DNA of 64,000 bases, from assembly GCA_026874595.1 (NCBI GenBank), contig CM049314.1:11464729-11528728 (forward strand). The letters are read 5' to 3'. Source of the DNA: Sipunculus nudus (Eukaryota > Annelida > Sipuncula > Golfingiida > Sipunculidae). The position numbers were made by a program, and so were the translations under genes. The stretch's first letter is position 1; each line of letters opens with the position of its first letter. Shown one piece after another: positions 1 to 13,005 of this stretch. Below the pieces are notes generated by a model. The model worked only from the letters and a program-made list of their open reading frames with translations. It ran no database searches and was not told where the DNA came from.

Positions 1-1489
1 AGTGAATCGATCTGGGTGCAATTGAGATTCCGCCAATTTTGGATATAAAGGGGTAGGACACCAGTGGGATTTATACTTGGAATGGTACCTTCTGTTCTGA
101 AGTCCAAGGCCTTAACCACCCTCCAACCAATCCTACCTAGACTTGTGTTAATTTTATGTCGCCTTCATACTGAAAATTATTATTCTCCAGCATTTTATTT
201 TCTAAACTTTTTTTAGCAATTTATTATATGCTGAGTTTATTTTGGCCATTCTAGTATCACGTTAGATTTCTTGCATGTATTTTATCTGATGAATTATATT
301 TACTTTGTTTTATCTGCACACACTGTTTCAGTCAGGCCCATTCTCAGTCTATGCCATATTTGCATTTACCAGTAACACATTTTGAATAATTCTGGAGCAA
401 TGACCTAGCCTGTCCATGCAGACTGTTCTGGAGGCAGCACAGACACTATGGTACAGCAAATGTATCCAGCACAGGCTGGGACAGTCAGGACTCTCACTTC
501 TGACAAGGACCCAGTCTCATCTGCCAATAAAACAACACATATTGTGTCCTCCCCCAGCGTGTAAACAGCCCCTTCCCATGGCTCCTCACACTGAGTTGCC
601 TGCTGGAATTATTAGCCCTATTAAAGCCTATTGTAGCAGCAGTATTGTTTGCATGTGGCCAGCGCTTATGTTGCCCCTGTCAGTGTCGGCCTAAATCAAT
701 CATTAAATGTGTTAATAGTGTGTTTCCTATTCCCAGGAAGTCTGCCACTTGCTATTTTAGCATGTAATGGGATATCAGCTGACTCCACTGTGAACCTGAC
801 CCAGGTTTTATTTACACTGGTCGCTTGACTGATGGGACAGCATCTATGATGGACTACACCTTGAATGTATCATACTGTTACCTGGATCACTGACATGTTG
901 ATACTCGCTGACACAGGAAGCTCCTCAGCTACCTGCCAGACTTAAACGTTAGCTTGGTGGTATAACATTGCTAATTCCAGGTTTGTCAATATTTGTATTA
1001 TGCTTTGAGGCCTTTTATCTTTTATACAGGTCCCAGGGGCTGCCCTTTCAGACTGTTATTTCAGACAGCTCTGTAAATCTTCTCCTAACAATTAAGTCAG
1101 AATTTCTGCATGTTTACTTCACTTACCTCTCTCTTGCTGGTATCATATGTTAAGCTCTCTCATGTTACAGATAAAACAGATAAAAAAGATATCAAATAGC
1201 TTCTTGCTTAACTAAGGACAAAAAAACGTGTACTTTTGTAAATACGGGTAAATCTCTTAGATCTGTGCATACCTGGACACTAAATAGTTTTTTTTAAACA
1301 AAGGTCCATGTCAAACATACAGCACTGTCTGTTGTTAGAAATCTGAGGCTTCTGGATTTCAGATTTTGTACACATGGCTATGAGAGTATACCAGAGGTCA
1401 GTTCAGTTATAAATTTTTTAGCCTTTGTAACACATCCCTGTATAGGCTCCAACTGCCTGTTTGAGTCCAAATTATGTGCAGAACCTCAC
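1..1489. other. no gene seen; unique AT-rich DNA
   Basis: No repeat structure or convincing exon is visible. Short open frames near 416-694 and 968-1153 have no recognisable motif and look like chance. The stretch at about 590-700 is less AT-rich and more complex than its surroundings, and might be conserved non-coding DNA; that is only an impression. Confidence 0.5.
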
Positions 1490-1834
1490 GTGCCATGCAA
1501 GTTTGTCTTGCAAAATTTCGTTATCATAGACAGCCCGTAAGCAGGTACAGAGGATTTTGGAAATGTCCAACAGATTATATGAATTCTCTGGGAACAATGA
1601 GGCACAGAGACAAGTGTAACATGCTTCACCCACAAGGAGTACAGAAGAAATTAGCAAGTGACACTTGCAATTTTTTAAGGTACCATTGGCAGAAAATTTG
1701 TGGGTAAATACAACGTTGCACGCAATAGGGTGAATATGCAACTTTCCTGCTGAGTATGGCTGTCCAACATCCTTCCTACATGCTAACGGGCTGTCCATGA
1801 CCTCAAAATTTTGCAAGATTGGCTTGCATGGCAC
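1490..1834. mobile_element. MITE with long terminal inverted repeats (345 bp)
   Basis: The two ends are inverted copies. Both begin GTGCCATGCAAG, continue with TCTTGCAAAATTT, and then carry GACAGCCCGT followed by AGCA. Similarity extends about 80 bp inward from each end with scattered mismatches, leaving roughly 180 bp between the arms. I see no open frame for a transposase; the 120-codon frame on the minus strand is a by-product of the repeat. No clear target duplication is visible (left flank ends cctcac, right flank begins ttaaga), so the superfamily is unassigned. Confidence 0.7.
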
Positions 1835-4320
1835 TTAAGATTCTTCACAAAATTTCAATGCAAACAGGCCATAGGAGGGGACATACGATCCCTAAATTTG
1901 TGAGTCCAGTTGGGACCATGGCTTTAGAAGGGTCTTTACTTGGACAACATCAGAGGGATCTATACTTGGACAACATCACACGGATCTATGTGAAACCACC
2001 ATCTACTGGGCATTTTTAGGTAATTTGCATATATCCCCCTTTTAATATGCATGATGTTCCTGTTTTGGGTTTGTGTCAAATTAGCGGGGAAACTCTCCAC
2101 AGAGATGTTAGTACTCCATTGGGAGCTGAAATTTTTGGGTTATTCATCTTATAGATCTGAATCTCAACACAATTTAACCATCCATGCATAATCTATATTA
2201 TACTTGGTGGTAAAGTCCCACTGAACTTTTGTCACAGAACTATTCTGAGGTCATGTCTTTGAATGCCCGTTATTGGTCTAGAAGTGTGTCCTAAGGGGGC
2301 AGTTTCCTATATTTTCAGCTAAAACCTGAGAAATTGGGCACTATTTTTCAGTTTTCTTGCACAAAGTCATATATGCAAATGGACGCATGGCAACATGACA
2401 GTTACAAAATCATATATCTGTGATTTTCACATGTATATGCAAGTACACATTAACAGCAACAGACATGTGGAAAGACACAGTTACAAACTCATATGTGCAA
2501 TTTTCACATATACATATTTACATGCACACAGGAATAATGCTTAAAATGCAATCTGAACTTATGATTTTGATACATACAGTATTGACTGGAAATATCCAAA
2601 AGTGAAAGCAGTAAGGCAGGAGCATCAATGTGATTTCCTATAGTTTGCATATAAAATGTTGTAACAGTTCAATATCAGTAACCAAGCATGTACTTCTACA
2701 TTTATTAAGGATATTAATGTTGCTCACAAACAGCATTATCTACCAGTGAATCTTTTGGTATCAATCATAAAGCCATCACATAAAATGGATTAAACACAAA
2801 TGTTTTGTATCCTACCAAATTTGAATTTCCTAAGCCTGTAATTTTCAAAGGGAATAAGCAAGTCTGATTGCTTACTGAATATTTATAGTCTTAGCTCATA
2901 TTGAGCATCTTGTGTTTTTTTGGTATTGGCCAAATATTGCCAAGGTTTAACCTCCTAACTCACATGGATCCACAAGCCACCAATAGGTCTAATGTAATGC
3001 TTTATTATTCCTCTGGGCACAGATAGAAAAGTGAAACATTTCTCTGTTTAGGCAACAATAGTTTTCCTTTGATGTGGTTAAAATAACATTGATGATTGTG
3101 ATAATCTGGTCATTAAGAGCCAGTCTGTTATTGAATCAGCCAGCAGGGGTGAGAGGTCAATTGCTAGAGTTCTGATCTTTCACGTCCCGGCACAGATTAA
3201 CTCACACAGATGCAGCAGGAGTGTCAATATTGTCCATAGTCAGTTCAAACACAGTCGATTCACAACACTTTCACTGCAGTTTGGTGTTTTCACACTGAAG
3301 TTCCCTCCAGGGGCCACAGGTTCTATGTGAATAATTGAACACGCAATCAATACCAATTTATCACACAGTTCAGCACCAGTGCTGCCACCTGGAGGTGATC
3401 ACTATTTGATGGAACCTCATCAACTGGATGAATAGGAGAACTGGCAGATGTTTTACCTACAGATGGGTAATCCTCTATTGAGTCCAGTTTGGATTCAAGA
3501 CACGACTTCACTTGAATCTTGCAAGTACATTACCAGAACGATCATTTTGGGGATCCATATAAACATTCAAACATGAACCTCACAATCTCAGTCAAAGGCA
3601 AAAATATTTCAGCACCGGGATTAAGTTGACCTTTCTTTGCGTCTTTGATGGCTGACAGTGCCATTAACTCTTAACCATAAACCTCCTGAAAATATAATTA
3701 CCTAAAGCTTCCAAAAAAGTCTGCGGCTCCATTCTCAAGGCAGTTTGTGTGATAATTTGTTGTTAAATATAATGTCCTTGCAGCACCAGCTTCCATTTCT
3801 TAATTTCCAACTTGTGGGATCCTGTTATCTTTTAATTGGTCAAAATTCTCACTTCAAGGCTTCTGTTAATTTGCAGAAATCATGCAACTGAATTTCACAT
3901 TACAGCTACAAATATTCTCTGGAAATCACCTTAATCTGCTCATTATATCATGGATTACACAAAATACTGCATAATTCTGAAAATTTGTACATCAAAATTA
4001 AACTGATTTTGAAATATATAAAAACTTTTTCAGAAGTAATTCAATATTCCACCATCAAAAAATCAAAAATAAAAACCAAATGTACATGTATATCCAACTG
4101 GAAAAACAAAAACGCACTTCAATTAAGGAAAACTTGAACACGTGAATGGAATTTTTTGGAGAATCATTCAATTCCTTCTGAGTATAACGACTGAATACTA
4201 CAGAGATTACAATTTGTCATCCATTAAGTTGTGAATTAATGCAATGATCTGTAACACTGGATATCTTTGAAGAAAGTGCTGAAATTTTGTCGCAGGGACG
4301 CACGGAATTTAATAAGCAAA
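1835..4320. other. no gene seen; mostly unique DNA
   Basis: There is no convincing coding exon. A short imperfect duplication lies at about 2399-2460 and 2478-2535; both copies begin with CAGTTACAAA and continue through similar text containing ATTTTCACAT. The rest is AT-rich unique sequence. Confidence 0.5.
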
Positions 4321-6567
4321 ACAAGGGACCCATGGGTCATGACGCTCAGCTGCCAAGCATGACCTGTGACATCAAGGACTGAGATTCACAACTTCCAGTC
4401 AAATTTTGAAGAACCAATTTGCCAATTTGTTGAAAATTTTCTATGACAACAGAAATATATATCACCTATGTCTGGTTAAAACACAGTGAATTGATGGTCT
4501 GAGGAAAATGCATGATTGTTAAGCTATCAGGAACTATTCCAACAGCTTGCTTGAAACCTGTCAGTCTCAAAAGGAACACCACAAAGGGCAAATATAAGAT
4601 CAAAATATATAGCAAAAATCAAGGAAATACATGCAAGAATTATTGAGAAACAGGTGCTTCTGTGTGAATTTTTATTCAATACAAGCCAACTGTACTGCAC
4701 TTTTATAAATGATGGTAATATTTATTCAGAAATATTTGACCCAATCCTTTACAAGATTACATAAATATACATCCAACTGCATTCACTTTAACTGTTCTTG
4801 AGATAAAATGATCAAAAGGATTTAAAATATGGATGCCTGGTGTCCATATTGGACTTCTGACAAGTCTGAATCAGACAACAAACATTCTCTAAATCGGACC
4901 AAACATTAAAGAAAAATTACTGAAACTGCACTGAAGAAAGAATTTCTAAGGTGGCTAACTGGCAGATATAATGGATTTCTGACAAGTATGGCATTTGATA
5001 TCCCATATTCTCCAATAAGAGACCAAAATTGGGGCAAATTATCCATTAACAAAAAGCCATCCTAAATCAAGGTACACATCCACATATTATGAGAACAAAC
5101 ACTTGCTTTTATATGTCGTGATATATATTAAAATATTCAGATATCTAGGAAACTAAGTTTATTGCTAGGATTCCATAATATAAACTGCAAAATGTTCCCA
5201 TCATCTTATAAATCAGTAGCTAAACCTTAATACTATACTCTCATAGTCTTAATGCCTGGCTGAAGCATTCTGACAACAGTGTTTTTGTTATGAAGTAACG
5301 AGGTACTTATCACTGAGCCTTATCACTTAATAGGCTGATCCAAAAGGGAGTCATATGTCACCAGTGTCACTAACAATTACAGCCACACAGGGAGATGTAC
5401 CAGCTGGAGTGGGATGGTTATATATACAAGAAAAATAGAGATGGTCTATAAAATAGGTAATTGTGAACATCCCTGACCTATGACCTTGGCCTTTTGCCCA
5501 TATATCAACTGGATTCTTTCTAAATGATGGGTAACTACTAACCACTTAAATCTGGTGTAATTACTTGGCAACCAATGGGGGAATAACTTTGACCTGCAAC
5601 CTTTAACCTGATGACCAGCTGACCCCAAAATCAATAAGTTATTTATTCAAGCAAAAAGACCCATAAATATGAAGTTTGAGTCAAACTGAGTGATGCATAG
5701 ATGTGGCATATGTGAAAGACTGAAGGTTTGGGTTGAACAGTTACACTTGAAATATGCTCACAAGCATTTAGAACAATTAAATATTGTGACCTTGACCTTT
5801 GACTTTTTACCTCAACATCAACAGGCTTCTTCCTTTATTGGTAGGTAATCCATATATGACAGATGGAAGGTACAGATTGAAAAGTTTGCCTGAAAAAGAC
5901 TCCACGCAAGAAGTGGGTGCTGTGAACTTGACCTTTGACCTCAAAATCAACAGGTCTTTTCCCCTGTTGGCAGAGAAGCAATATCTGTGCTGGAAGGTTT
6001 GGAATCAAAAGTCTAGCTTGAAATGTGTCCACAACCTTTTCAAAGAAGTGGATCCTGTGACCCTGACCTTTGACCTTGTGACCTCAAAATCTATAGGATT
6101 CTTCTCCAACTTAGTAGGTGAGCTATATGTGAAAGATCAAAGAATTGGGATGAAAGGTTTGGCTTAAAATGCATCCACAGGCTTTTCAAAGAAGAGGCTC
6201 CTGTGACCTTGACCTTTGACCTTTTGACCTCAAAAAAATTATGGTTCTTCCCCTGTTGGTAGGTGAGCTGTATGTGAAAGATGGAAAGTTTAGGATGAAA
6301 ATTTTGTCTCAAAGAGTTATTTCTGGGGGGTGCAAACACACCCCATAACTTCAAAATATAGGTCGCAGTGACCTAATTTCAGGTTTGCAAGGAGATCTTT
6401 TATAACCTCTAAGACTGCATAGGGTTCATGGCCCTAGCTCCTACGGTTAAGATTTGTGCCCTGCTAACGGACGGATGGCCGGACGGACGGCCGGACGGAC
6501 AGACGGAAGGACGACGGACAAAGACCCATCGCTATAGTCCAGCATGACTGAAAGTCAGCTGAGCTAA
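4321..6567 (+). mobile_element. modular element A: shared ends with a TGACCTTTGACCT tandem core
   Basis: The left end reads ACAAGGGACCCATGGGTCAT, followed a few bases on by GCTCAGCTG. The right end is an ACGG-rich tract (about 6468-6517), then a region that can fold on itself, closing with CAGCTGAGCTAA. Both ends match elements B, D and E in this window, but the interior is unrelated to theirs. From about 5470 to 6350 the interior is a degenerate tandem repeat of about 135-145 bp carrying paired TGACCT hexamers. There is no coding capacity, so it would be non-autonomous. GCTCAGCTG near the left end is the exact reverse complement of CAGCTGAGC at the right end. This architecture resembles Helentron-associated or pearl elements, which is inference. 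Confidence 0.6.
5474..6222. repeat. tandem repeat with DR1-type nuclear-receptor half-sites
   Basis: Paired hexamers TGACCTnTGACCT (reverse complement AGGTCAnAGGTCA, a direct repeat with one-base spacing) occur at 5474-5486, 5929-5941, 6064-6076 and 6210-6222. A one-mismatch copy lies at 5793-5805 and a more decayed one near 5590. Several are preceded by a further TGACCT or GACCTTGA half-site, which gives TCAAGGTCA on the other strand. Spacing of the later copies is 136, 135 and 146 bp, the repeat period. In animals DR1 is the binding site type of RXR, HNF4 and COUP-TF receptors. Whether anything binds here is unknown. Confidence 0.7.
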
Positions 6568-6619
6568 AAATTATTCACTCACCATTTTTAAAAGTTTACA
6601 TATTCTAAATATTTGCATT

Positions 6620-7545
6620 GTATAGTCATGGCAAATGTTAAATGCTTGCATTGCTATAGTCAATGTAAGTGTTAAATGCTAGCTTGCACTGCTATAGTTA
6701 AGAAAAATGTTAAAATGCTTGCACTGCTATAGTTAAGGAAATAGTTAAATGCCTGTGATCTATAGTCAAAACAAATGTTAAATGCTTGCACTGTTAAAGT
6801 CAAGGCAAATGTTGAATGTTCGCATTGCTGTATAGTCTAGGCTCGTGTTAAATGCTTGCACTGCACTGCAAGAGTCAAGGGAAATGTTAAATGCTTGCAC
6901 TGCTATAGTCAAGACCAATATTAAATGCTTGCACTGCTATACTCAAGACCATTATTTAATGCTCACACTGCTATACTCAAGACCAATATTAAATGCTCAC
7001 ACTGCTATACTTAAGACCAATATTAAATGCTCACACTGCTATACTCAAGACCAATATTAAATGCTCACACTGCTATACTCAAGATCAATATTAAATGCTC
7101 ACACTGCTATACTCAAGACCAATATTAAATGCTCACACTGCTATAGTCAAGACCAATATTAAATGCTCACACTGCTATACTCAAGACCAATATTAAATGC
7201 TCGCACTGCTATAGTCAAGACCAATATTAAATGCTTGCACTGCTTTAGTCAAGACCAATATTAAATGCTCGCACTGCTATAGTCAAGACCAATATTAAAT
7301 GCTCGCACTGCTATAGTCAAGACCAATATTAAATGCATGCACTTCTATAGTCAAGACCAATATTAAATGCTTGCACTGCTATAGTCAAGACCAATGTTAA
7401 ATGCTCACACTGCTATACTCAAGACCATTATTAAATGCTCACACTGCTATACTCAAGACCAATGTTAAATGCTCACACTGCTATACTCAAGACCAATATA
7501 AAATGCTCACACTGCTATAGTCAAGACCAATATTAAATGTACACA
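6620..7545. repeat. 34-bp minisatellite, about 27 copies
   Basis: The unit is approximately TCAAGACCAATATTAAATGC followed by TCACACTGCTATAC. Units before about 6900 are diverged and vary in length; those from 6900 to 7540 are nearly uniform. The array begins about 50 bp downstream of the right end of element A. Confidence 0.95.
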
Positions 7546-8985
7546 CTGCTAAATGGACAACAGAGTGTCCAAAAAGACTGATATCCATAGTTATTCACTT
7601 GGGCAACACAACTCACTCAAACATAAAATTTTGGTTTCAACTCCAGGCACAGACGTGCCTTTACTACAATATGCAGCTACCAAAGAAAACATGAACACCT
7701 CATACATCACCATACACACAGCATAAACTGATTCATTTACATTAAGTAATAATCTGATTTTGATGTCACATGATCCACACATGTGTTGTTTTACATCCTC
7801 TATAAAGATTTGTGTTAGCCAAAGAAATATGGCAAAGCTGCTGTAAGTCCTTAAGGACAAGTAAAACACACTTTTGGTCCATTATAGTGGGGTATAATAT
7901 CACTTGTTTCTTTAGGTACTGATGCTGATTTGAAAACAGGAGTATAAATCTTTGATGGCCTGTGGGACCTTTAATGCAGGCAGGCTATGCAATTAGCCCT
8001 CTTTTCCCACCATTTACCCATCACTTAAATAACATACTCCTAATAATGGTATCATGGTCATACAGTTTAATATTTTTGCATCCACTTTTTTACCAAACAT
8101 GTCTCAATTACCGTAGTTAGAAGATGAAACAGATGATAGTCCTTCAAATCAGGGAAATGTCAAGGAAACTATGATTCTATCAAAATGAACTGAAAATAAC
8201 TTATTCACTGATCATTTAGATGTGCTGGTTTCTTTCATATGTCAATACATTTGAGATCATTACCCAATGCTTTTTCAATATAGTTTCTGTTCAACAAAAA
8301 TGCCAATGGACCATGAAGTTAACACATCTGGTGGGCACAACTGATGCTGTAACTGAACAAGCTGTGTAAATCTGAGAGAAAGAAATAAAAATGATGATGA
8401 AGTAGGTGATGACCAGGTTATTATAATGTATGTGAATGAATTTCATATACATGTATCAAATAAAATATTCTGAGGATGTTTTTAAATTGGCTGTTTTTTA
8501 AATATATTGCATACAGCATAGACAGAAGTATGGTTGAGACAAAGTTCCATAAATATTTTATTACAAACCATTTATATGCAAGACAGAGACTTTAATTTTA
8601 CTTTTTATTCTAGAAAAGCAATTATGATGAATAAATAGTGAGTGGTACTATTAATCCTATGAAATGTAAAGAACTAGCAAAGATTAACAGGCATTACAAA
8701 TTTCAGGGCATTCCAAGCATGCTGCACAATATCTGCTGAGTGGATGAAACTATCGTTTGGATCACTGAGGCTGGAGGAGTTCATAAGAAAACTGTCCTTT
8801 TCAGATGAATAATAATCTAAATGGATCAACAATACCAAAACCTCAGACATGACTTTTTAGGCAATAAATATGAATATTTTTGTTCAGATTTTCAATGCTT
8901 GATGGCCCTAGCAGGTGTAACTGATAAATGCATACATATACACCTCTGTAGCTTATTTGATGTTAAATTAGCTAAGCTCAACCTT
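7546..8985. other. no gene seen
   Basis: AT-rich unique DNA. Short open frames at 7591-7869 (minus) and 8821-9150 (plus) show no family motif; the latter runs into a satellite-like fragment. Confidence 0.5.
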
Positions 8986-9145
8986 TCCTGCACAAAAACG
9001 AATATGAAACTAGAATACTGTCTGAATAGAAGCTGTCCAAGTTGTACACATATGCAAAATTTTAGGCAGATAAGTCAAACCACAACATGTATATTATCAC
9101 CGTCCAGTTGTTCACAGGTTGCTGATTTCTCAGATAGAAGAATTC
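8985..9145 (+). repeat. diverged fragment of the 277-bp satellite
   Basis: The phrase GAAGCTGTCCAAGTTGTACA, then ATGCAAAATTTTAGGCAGATAAG and TCAAACCAC, matches the satellite half-unit at 11400-11460 and 16195-16255 with several substitutions. It is an isolated, older copy about 700 bp upstream of the main array. Confidence 0.6.
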
Positions 9146-9782
9146 TTTAATCCAGATGTAATTTACTTCCAAGTTTATTCAATCAAAGTTAACAATAACA
9201 AATGTGCAAAATATATATTCTGATAGTTTGCCCTATTTTTGACTTAACTGATTCTGTTTTTTAACTCTTCTCTCTGTCTCTCTCCCTGTGTTAACTCCTG
9301 TCCTTATTTCTGTCTCTTTTCTCTCTCCTAGCTTTCTAACTCGCCGACTCTCCTCTCTTTAGCTCTGACCTTAACCCCTGGTTCGGTAACCAGTATATCT
9401 ATTTATACATTTGCCAAAAATAATAACTGCAATTAAGGAATTTCTTACAGCATTAATACAAGAAATATTGTGTAATGCATTCAACACCTTTCTTGCCCTC
9501 CTGTGAACACCTATGTCTAAACTGTTGATTAGTTAATCTGTTCCTGTAACGTTAAGAGTAAACCCGGTCAAATGTAAGAACATGCTTATTAATGAATTCT
9601 CTGTGAACACTTATCAAAGGCTTGCAGTTAAATATTAAACTGAATTGTAATGAGAAAGTTATCCTACACAGAAGTCTGCTAAATACCTGTTTCATTCCAT
9701 AGGACTGATCACCTTATAACATCTAATGACAATTGGTAAAATATAATGATTTGAATTATCCTAAAATTATCAAACTGGTGAT
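9146..9782. other. no gene seen; includes a pyrimidine-rich tract
   Basis: Positions 9240-9370 are strongly C/T-rich (repeats of CTCT and TGTCTC). No coding exon is apparent. Confidence 0.5.
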
Positions 9783-11834
9783 AATATGAGTGATTTTATC
9801 CCACAGCAGACAAACAGAAAGACTCGTGCAAAAATGGTGGCAGGTGGCGCCACCAATTTCTGTATGATTAAGAGCTATGTGAGACCTAAACACATGCACC
9901 ACTGCAGTCAAACAGACGGACGCTGTGCAGAAATGGTTGCAGGTGGCTCCTCCAGTTTTGTGTATGATGAAGAGCTATCTGAGATCTATACACATGAAAA
10001 ATTTTGGCCCAATCAGTGAAACGGTCCCTGAGATATGAGCTTGGATGTCTGCAATGCAAACTAGAATGTTGGTGGTGCCAGAAAATCCAGAAAGCTGTCC
10101 AGGATGTATAAACCTGCAAAATTTTAGGCAGATATGTCAAACCACTGCCGAGATATGAGTGATTTTATCCCATGGCAGAAAAACAGATGGACGTTGTGCA
10201 AAAATGGATGCAGGTGGCACCACCAGTTTTGTGTATGATAAAGAGCTATGTGAGAACTATACACATGCAAATTTTAAAGAAGATAAGTCAAACCAGTCCT
10301 GGTGTGAACGTGAATGTAGGTGGTGCCACCTGTCATAAAATCAAGTAAGCCATCCAGGATGTATATGCATGCCAAATTTCAGGTGAATTAGTCAAATCAC
10401 TGCAGAGATATGAGTGATTTTAACCCAAGGCAGATGAACAGATGGACACTGTTGCAGGTGGTGCCACCATTTTTTTGTGTATGTTATAAAGCTATCAAAG
10501 GGCAACATTTGTACAACAAGGCCTACAGGCCTAATGCGAACCTGTGCAAAGTTCAGGAGTATGAATGGAGGTTTATTTTTAAAATTTAATATTGATCCTC
10601 CTAAGTCCTGCATATCTTCCTTAGTCATTATGATTTCAGAAAAATGGACGTTTCTGACCTGCAAGTTTCAGACTAGGACATTTTCAAACCAGAATATGGG
10701 TAGTTGAAAAGCCACTATGTGTATCCGCAGAAATCAGAGTGGGACGGGTGAAGTGAGGCATGGATTAAGTGGCAAGGGGAATAGAGCGTGGTGTGTTGCA
10801 TATTAGCATGGATGTCTGCAGCTTAAACATGAATGTAGGTGGTGCCACCTGTCATAAAATCATGAAAATTGTCCAGGATGTATAAACCTGCAAAATTTCA
10901 GGTGGATAAGTCAAACCACTGCCGAGATATGAGTGATTTTATCCCAAGGCAGATCAACAGATGGATGCTGTGCATAAGTGGTTGCAGGTGGCGCCAAGAG
11001 CTATGTGAGATCTGTACACATGCAAAATTTTGGCCTAATCGGTCAAACGGTTCCTGAGATATGAGCTTGGATGTCTGCAGAGTAAATGTGAATGTAGGTG
11101 GCGACATCTGTCATAAAATCGAGAAAGCTGTCAAGGATGTAAAATACCTGCAAAATTTCAGGTGGATAAGTCAAACCACTGATGAGATATGAGTGATTTT
11201 AACCTAAGGCAGATGAACAGATGGATGCTGTGCATAAATGGTTGCAGGTGGCACCACAAGTTTTGCCTATGATGAAGAGCTATGTGAGATCTATACACGT
11301 GCAAACTTTTTGCCCAATCAGTCAAATGGTTTCCGAAATATGAGCTTGGACGTCTGCAGTGTAAATGTGAATGTAGGTGGCGCCACCTGTCATAAATCGA
11401 GAAAGCTATCCAGGATGTATAAAACTGCAAAATTTCAGGTGGATAAGTCAAACCACTGTTGAGATATGAGTGATATTATCCAAAGCCAGATGAACAGATG
11501 GATGCTGTGCATAAGTGGTTGCAGGTGGCACCACCTATTTTGCCTATGATGAAGAGCTATGTGAGATCTATACACAAGGAAAATTTTGGCCCAATCGGTC
11601 AAACGGTTCCCGAGATATGAGCTTGAATGTCTGCAGAGTAAACGTGAATGTAGGTGGCGCCACCTGTCATAAAATCGTGAAAGCTGTCAAGGATGTTAAA
11701 TACCTGCAAAATTTCAAGTTGAAAAGTAAAACAACTGCTGAGATATGAGTGATTTTAACCTAAGGCAGATGAACAGATGGACGCTGTGCATAAATGGTTG
11801 CAGATGGCACCACCAGTTTTGCCTATGATGAAGA
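9783..11834 (+). repeat. satellite array, ~277-bp dimeric unit
   Basis: The landmark GAGATATGAGTGATTTTA recurs at about 10151, 10405, 10922, 11185, 11461 and 11740. Intervals of 263-279 bp mark the regular part; one interval is about double. Each unit contains two related halves, each with the palindrome GGTGGCGCCACC or a variant (for example 9843-9854, 11376-11387, 11653-11664), then a GCAAAATTT phrase, then TCAAAC and a GAGATATGAG phrase. Positions 10560-10815 interrupt the array with unrelated sequence. The array continues after the insertion at 11835-16071. Short open frames across it follow the repeat phase and do not look like genes. Confidence 0.85.
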
Positions 11835-11849
11835 CCCTTAGCAAAAAAC

Positions 11850-12490
11850 AAGCTTGCCGCGCACTGTTGCTGCAAACTTGCTGCAGCTTTGCAGCAACCT
11901 TGCAGCAAGGTCACAATTTGCCATGCAAATTAGTTTGCGGCAACCTTGCTGCAACCAATGTTCCCGCAGCCCTTTTCCTGCAGCCTTCTCGCACACTTTC
12001 CCGCAGCCTTCTAGCACACTTCCTGCAGCCTTGCACACTTCCTGCAGCTTCTCGCACACTTTCCCGCAGCCTTCTCGCACACTTTCCCGCAGCCTTCTTG
12101 CACACTTTCCCGCAGCCTTCTCGCACACTTCCTGCAGCCTTGCACACTTTCTGCAGCTTCTCGCACACTTTCCCGCAGCTTTGCAGCAACCTTGCAGCAA
12201 GGTCACAATTTGCCATGCAAATTAGTTTGCGGCAACCTTGCTGCAGGCTTGCTGCAACCAATGTTCCCGCAGCCCTTTTCCTGCAGCCTTCTCGCACACT
12301 TTCCCGCAGCCTTCTCGCACACTTCCCGCAGCCTCGCACACTTTCCTGCAGCCTTCTTGCACACTTTCCCGCAGCCTTCTTGCACACTTTCTCGCAGCCT
12401 TCTCGCACACTTCCTGCAGCCTTGCACACTTTCTGCAGCTTCTCGCACACTTTCCCGCAGCCTTCTAGCACACTTTCCCGCAGCAGGGGC
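11850..12490. repeat. GC-rich nested tandem array (~23 bp within ~290 bp)
   Basis: The short unit is about CGCAGCCTTCTCGCACACTT plus TCC. A larger unit of about 290 bp containing it occurs twice: GCAGCAACCTTGCAGCAAGG starts at 11891 and again at 12183. Alternating TTGCTGCAA and TTGCAGCAA blocks near the left end could form hairpins. Open frames on both strands (up to 249 codons) arise from the repetitive composition and have no domain. Confidence 0.9.
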
Positions 12491-13005
12491 CAATTAGATA
12501 GCAGCCATGATATGTATAAACAATAGCACGTGGGCTCAGTTATTGTGTACAAGCAGACATGCCATGTCATTAGTCAGTGACTGTCTCTGCTCCAAATATA
12601 AATGCAGGTACTCAACAGAACAAGCTCTCATGAAACTCCATTTAATTTGCACATACAATTAAACCTTAATCCATAATGGCTTTTAAATATAAACCAAACT
12701 TAATCAAGCTTTGTTAGAAATTACATGTAAATATGTAGTTCAAACTTACTGGTGGTAGTAACATAACACCCTCTCTTTGTTCCTCCCATCAACTAATTGT
12801 ATGTTCTAATTAATCCAATGAGTCCTCTGAACATGCTGGATCTGTTGAATGTTACTCTTACTTGAGCTATTTGGCACAGATCTTCATATTTTTAGAAGAG
12901 CTAACAAAGCACTGTCTTTTACTAATTTTGCAAAAAATGGCTGCCTTTCCCTCCAAAATCAGTTTAGCCAATCACAGCAGGGTAAGACAGGAAATAGTAG
13001 AGCAA

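Noticed and set aside
5474-7545. CRISPR-like array
   Set aside because: Repeats are contiguous with no unique spacers, and the sequence is animal DNA.
9786-11748. Series of ~70-codon frames sharing similar residues
   Set aside because: They are translations of the 277-bp satellite; the frame is not maintained between units.
11777-12570. Long open frames (up to 249 codons plus, 219 minus) in the GC-rich array
   Set aside because: They follow the tandem repeat phase, occur in several frames on both strands, and contain no domain.
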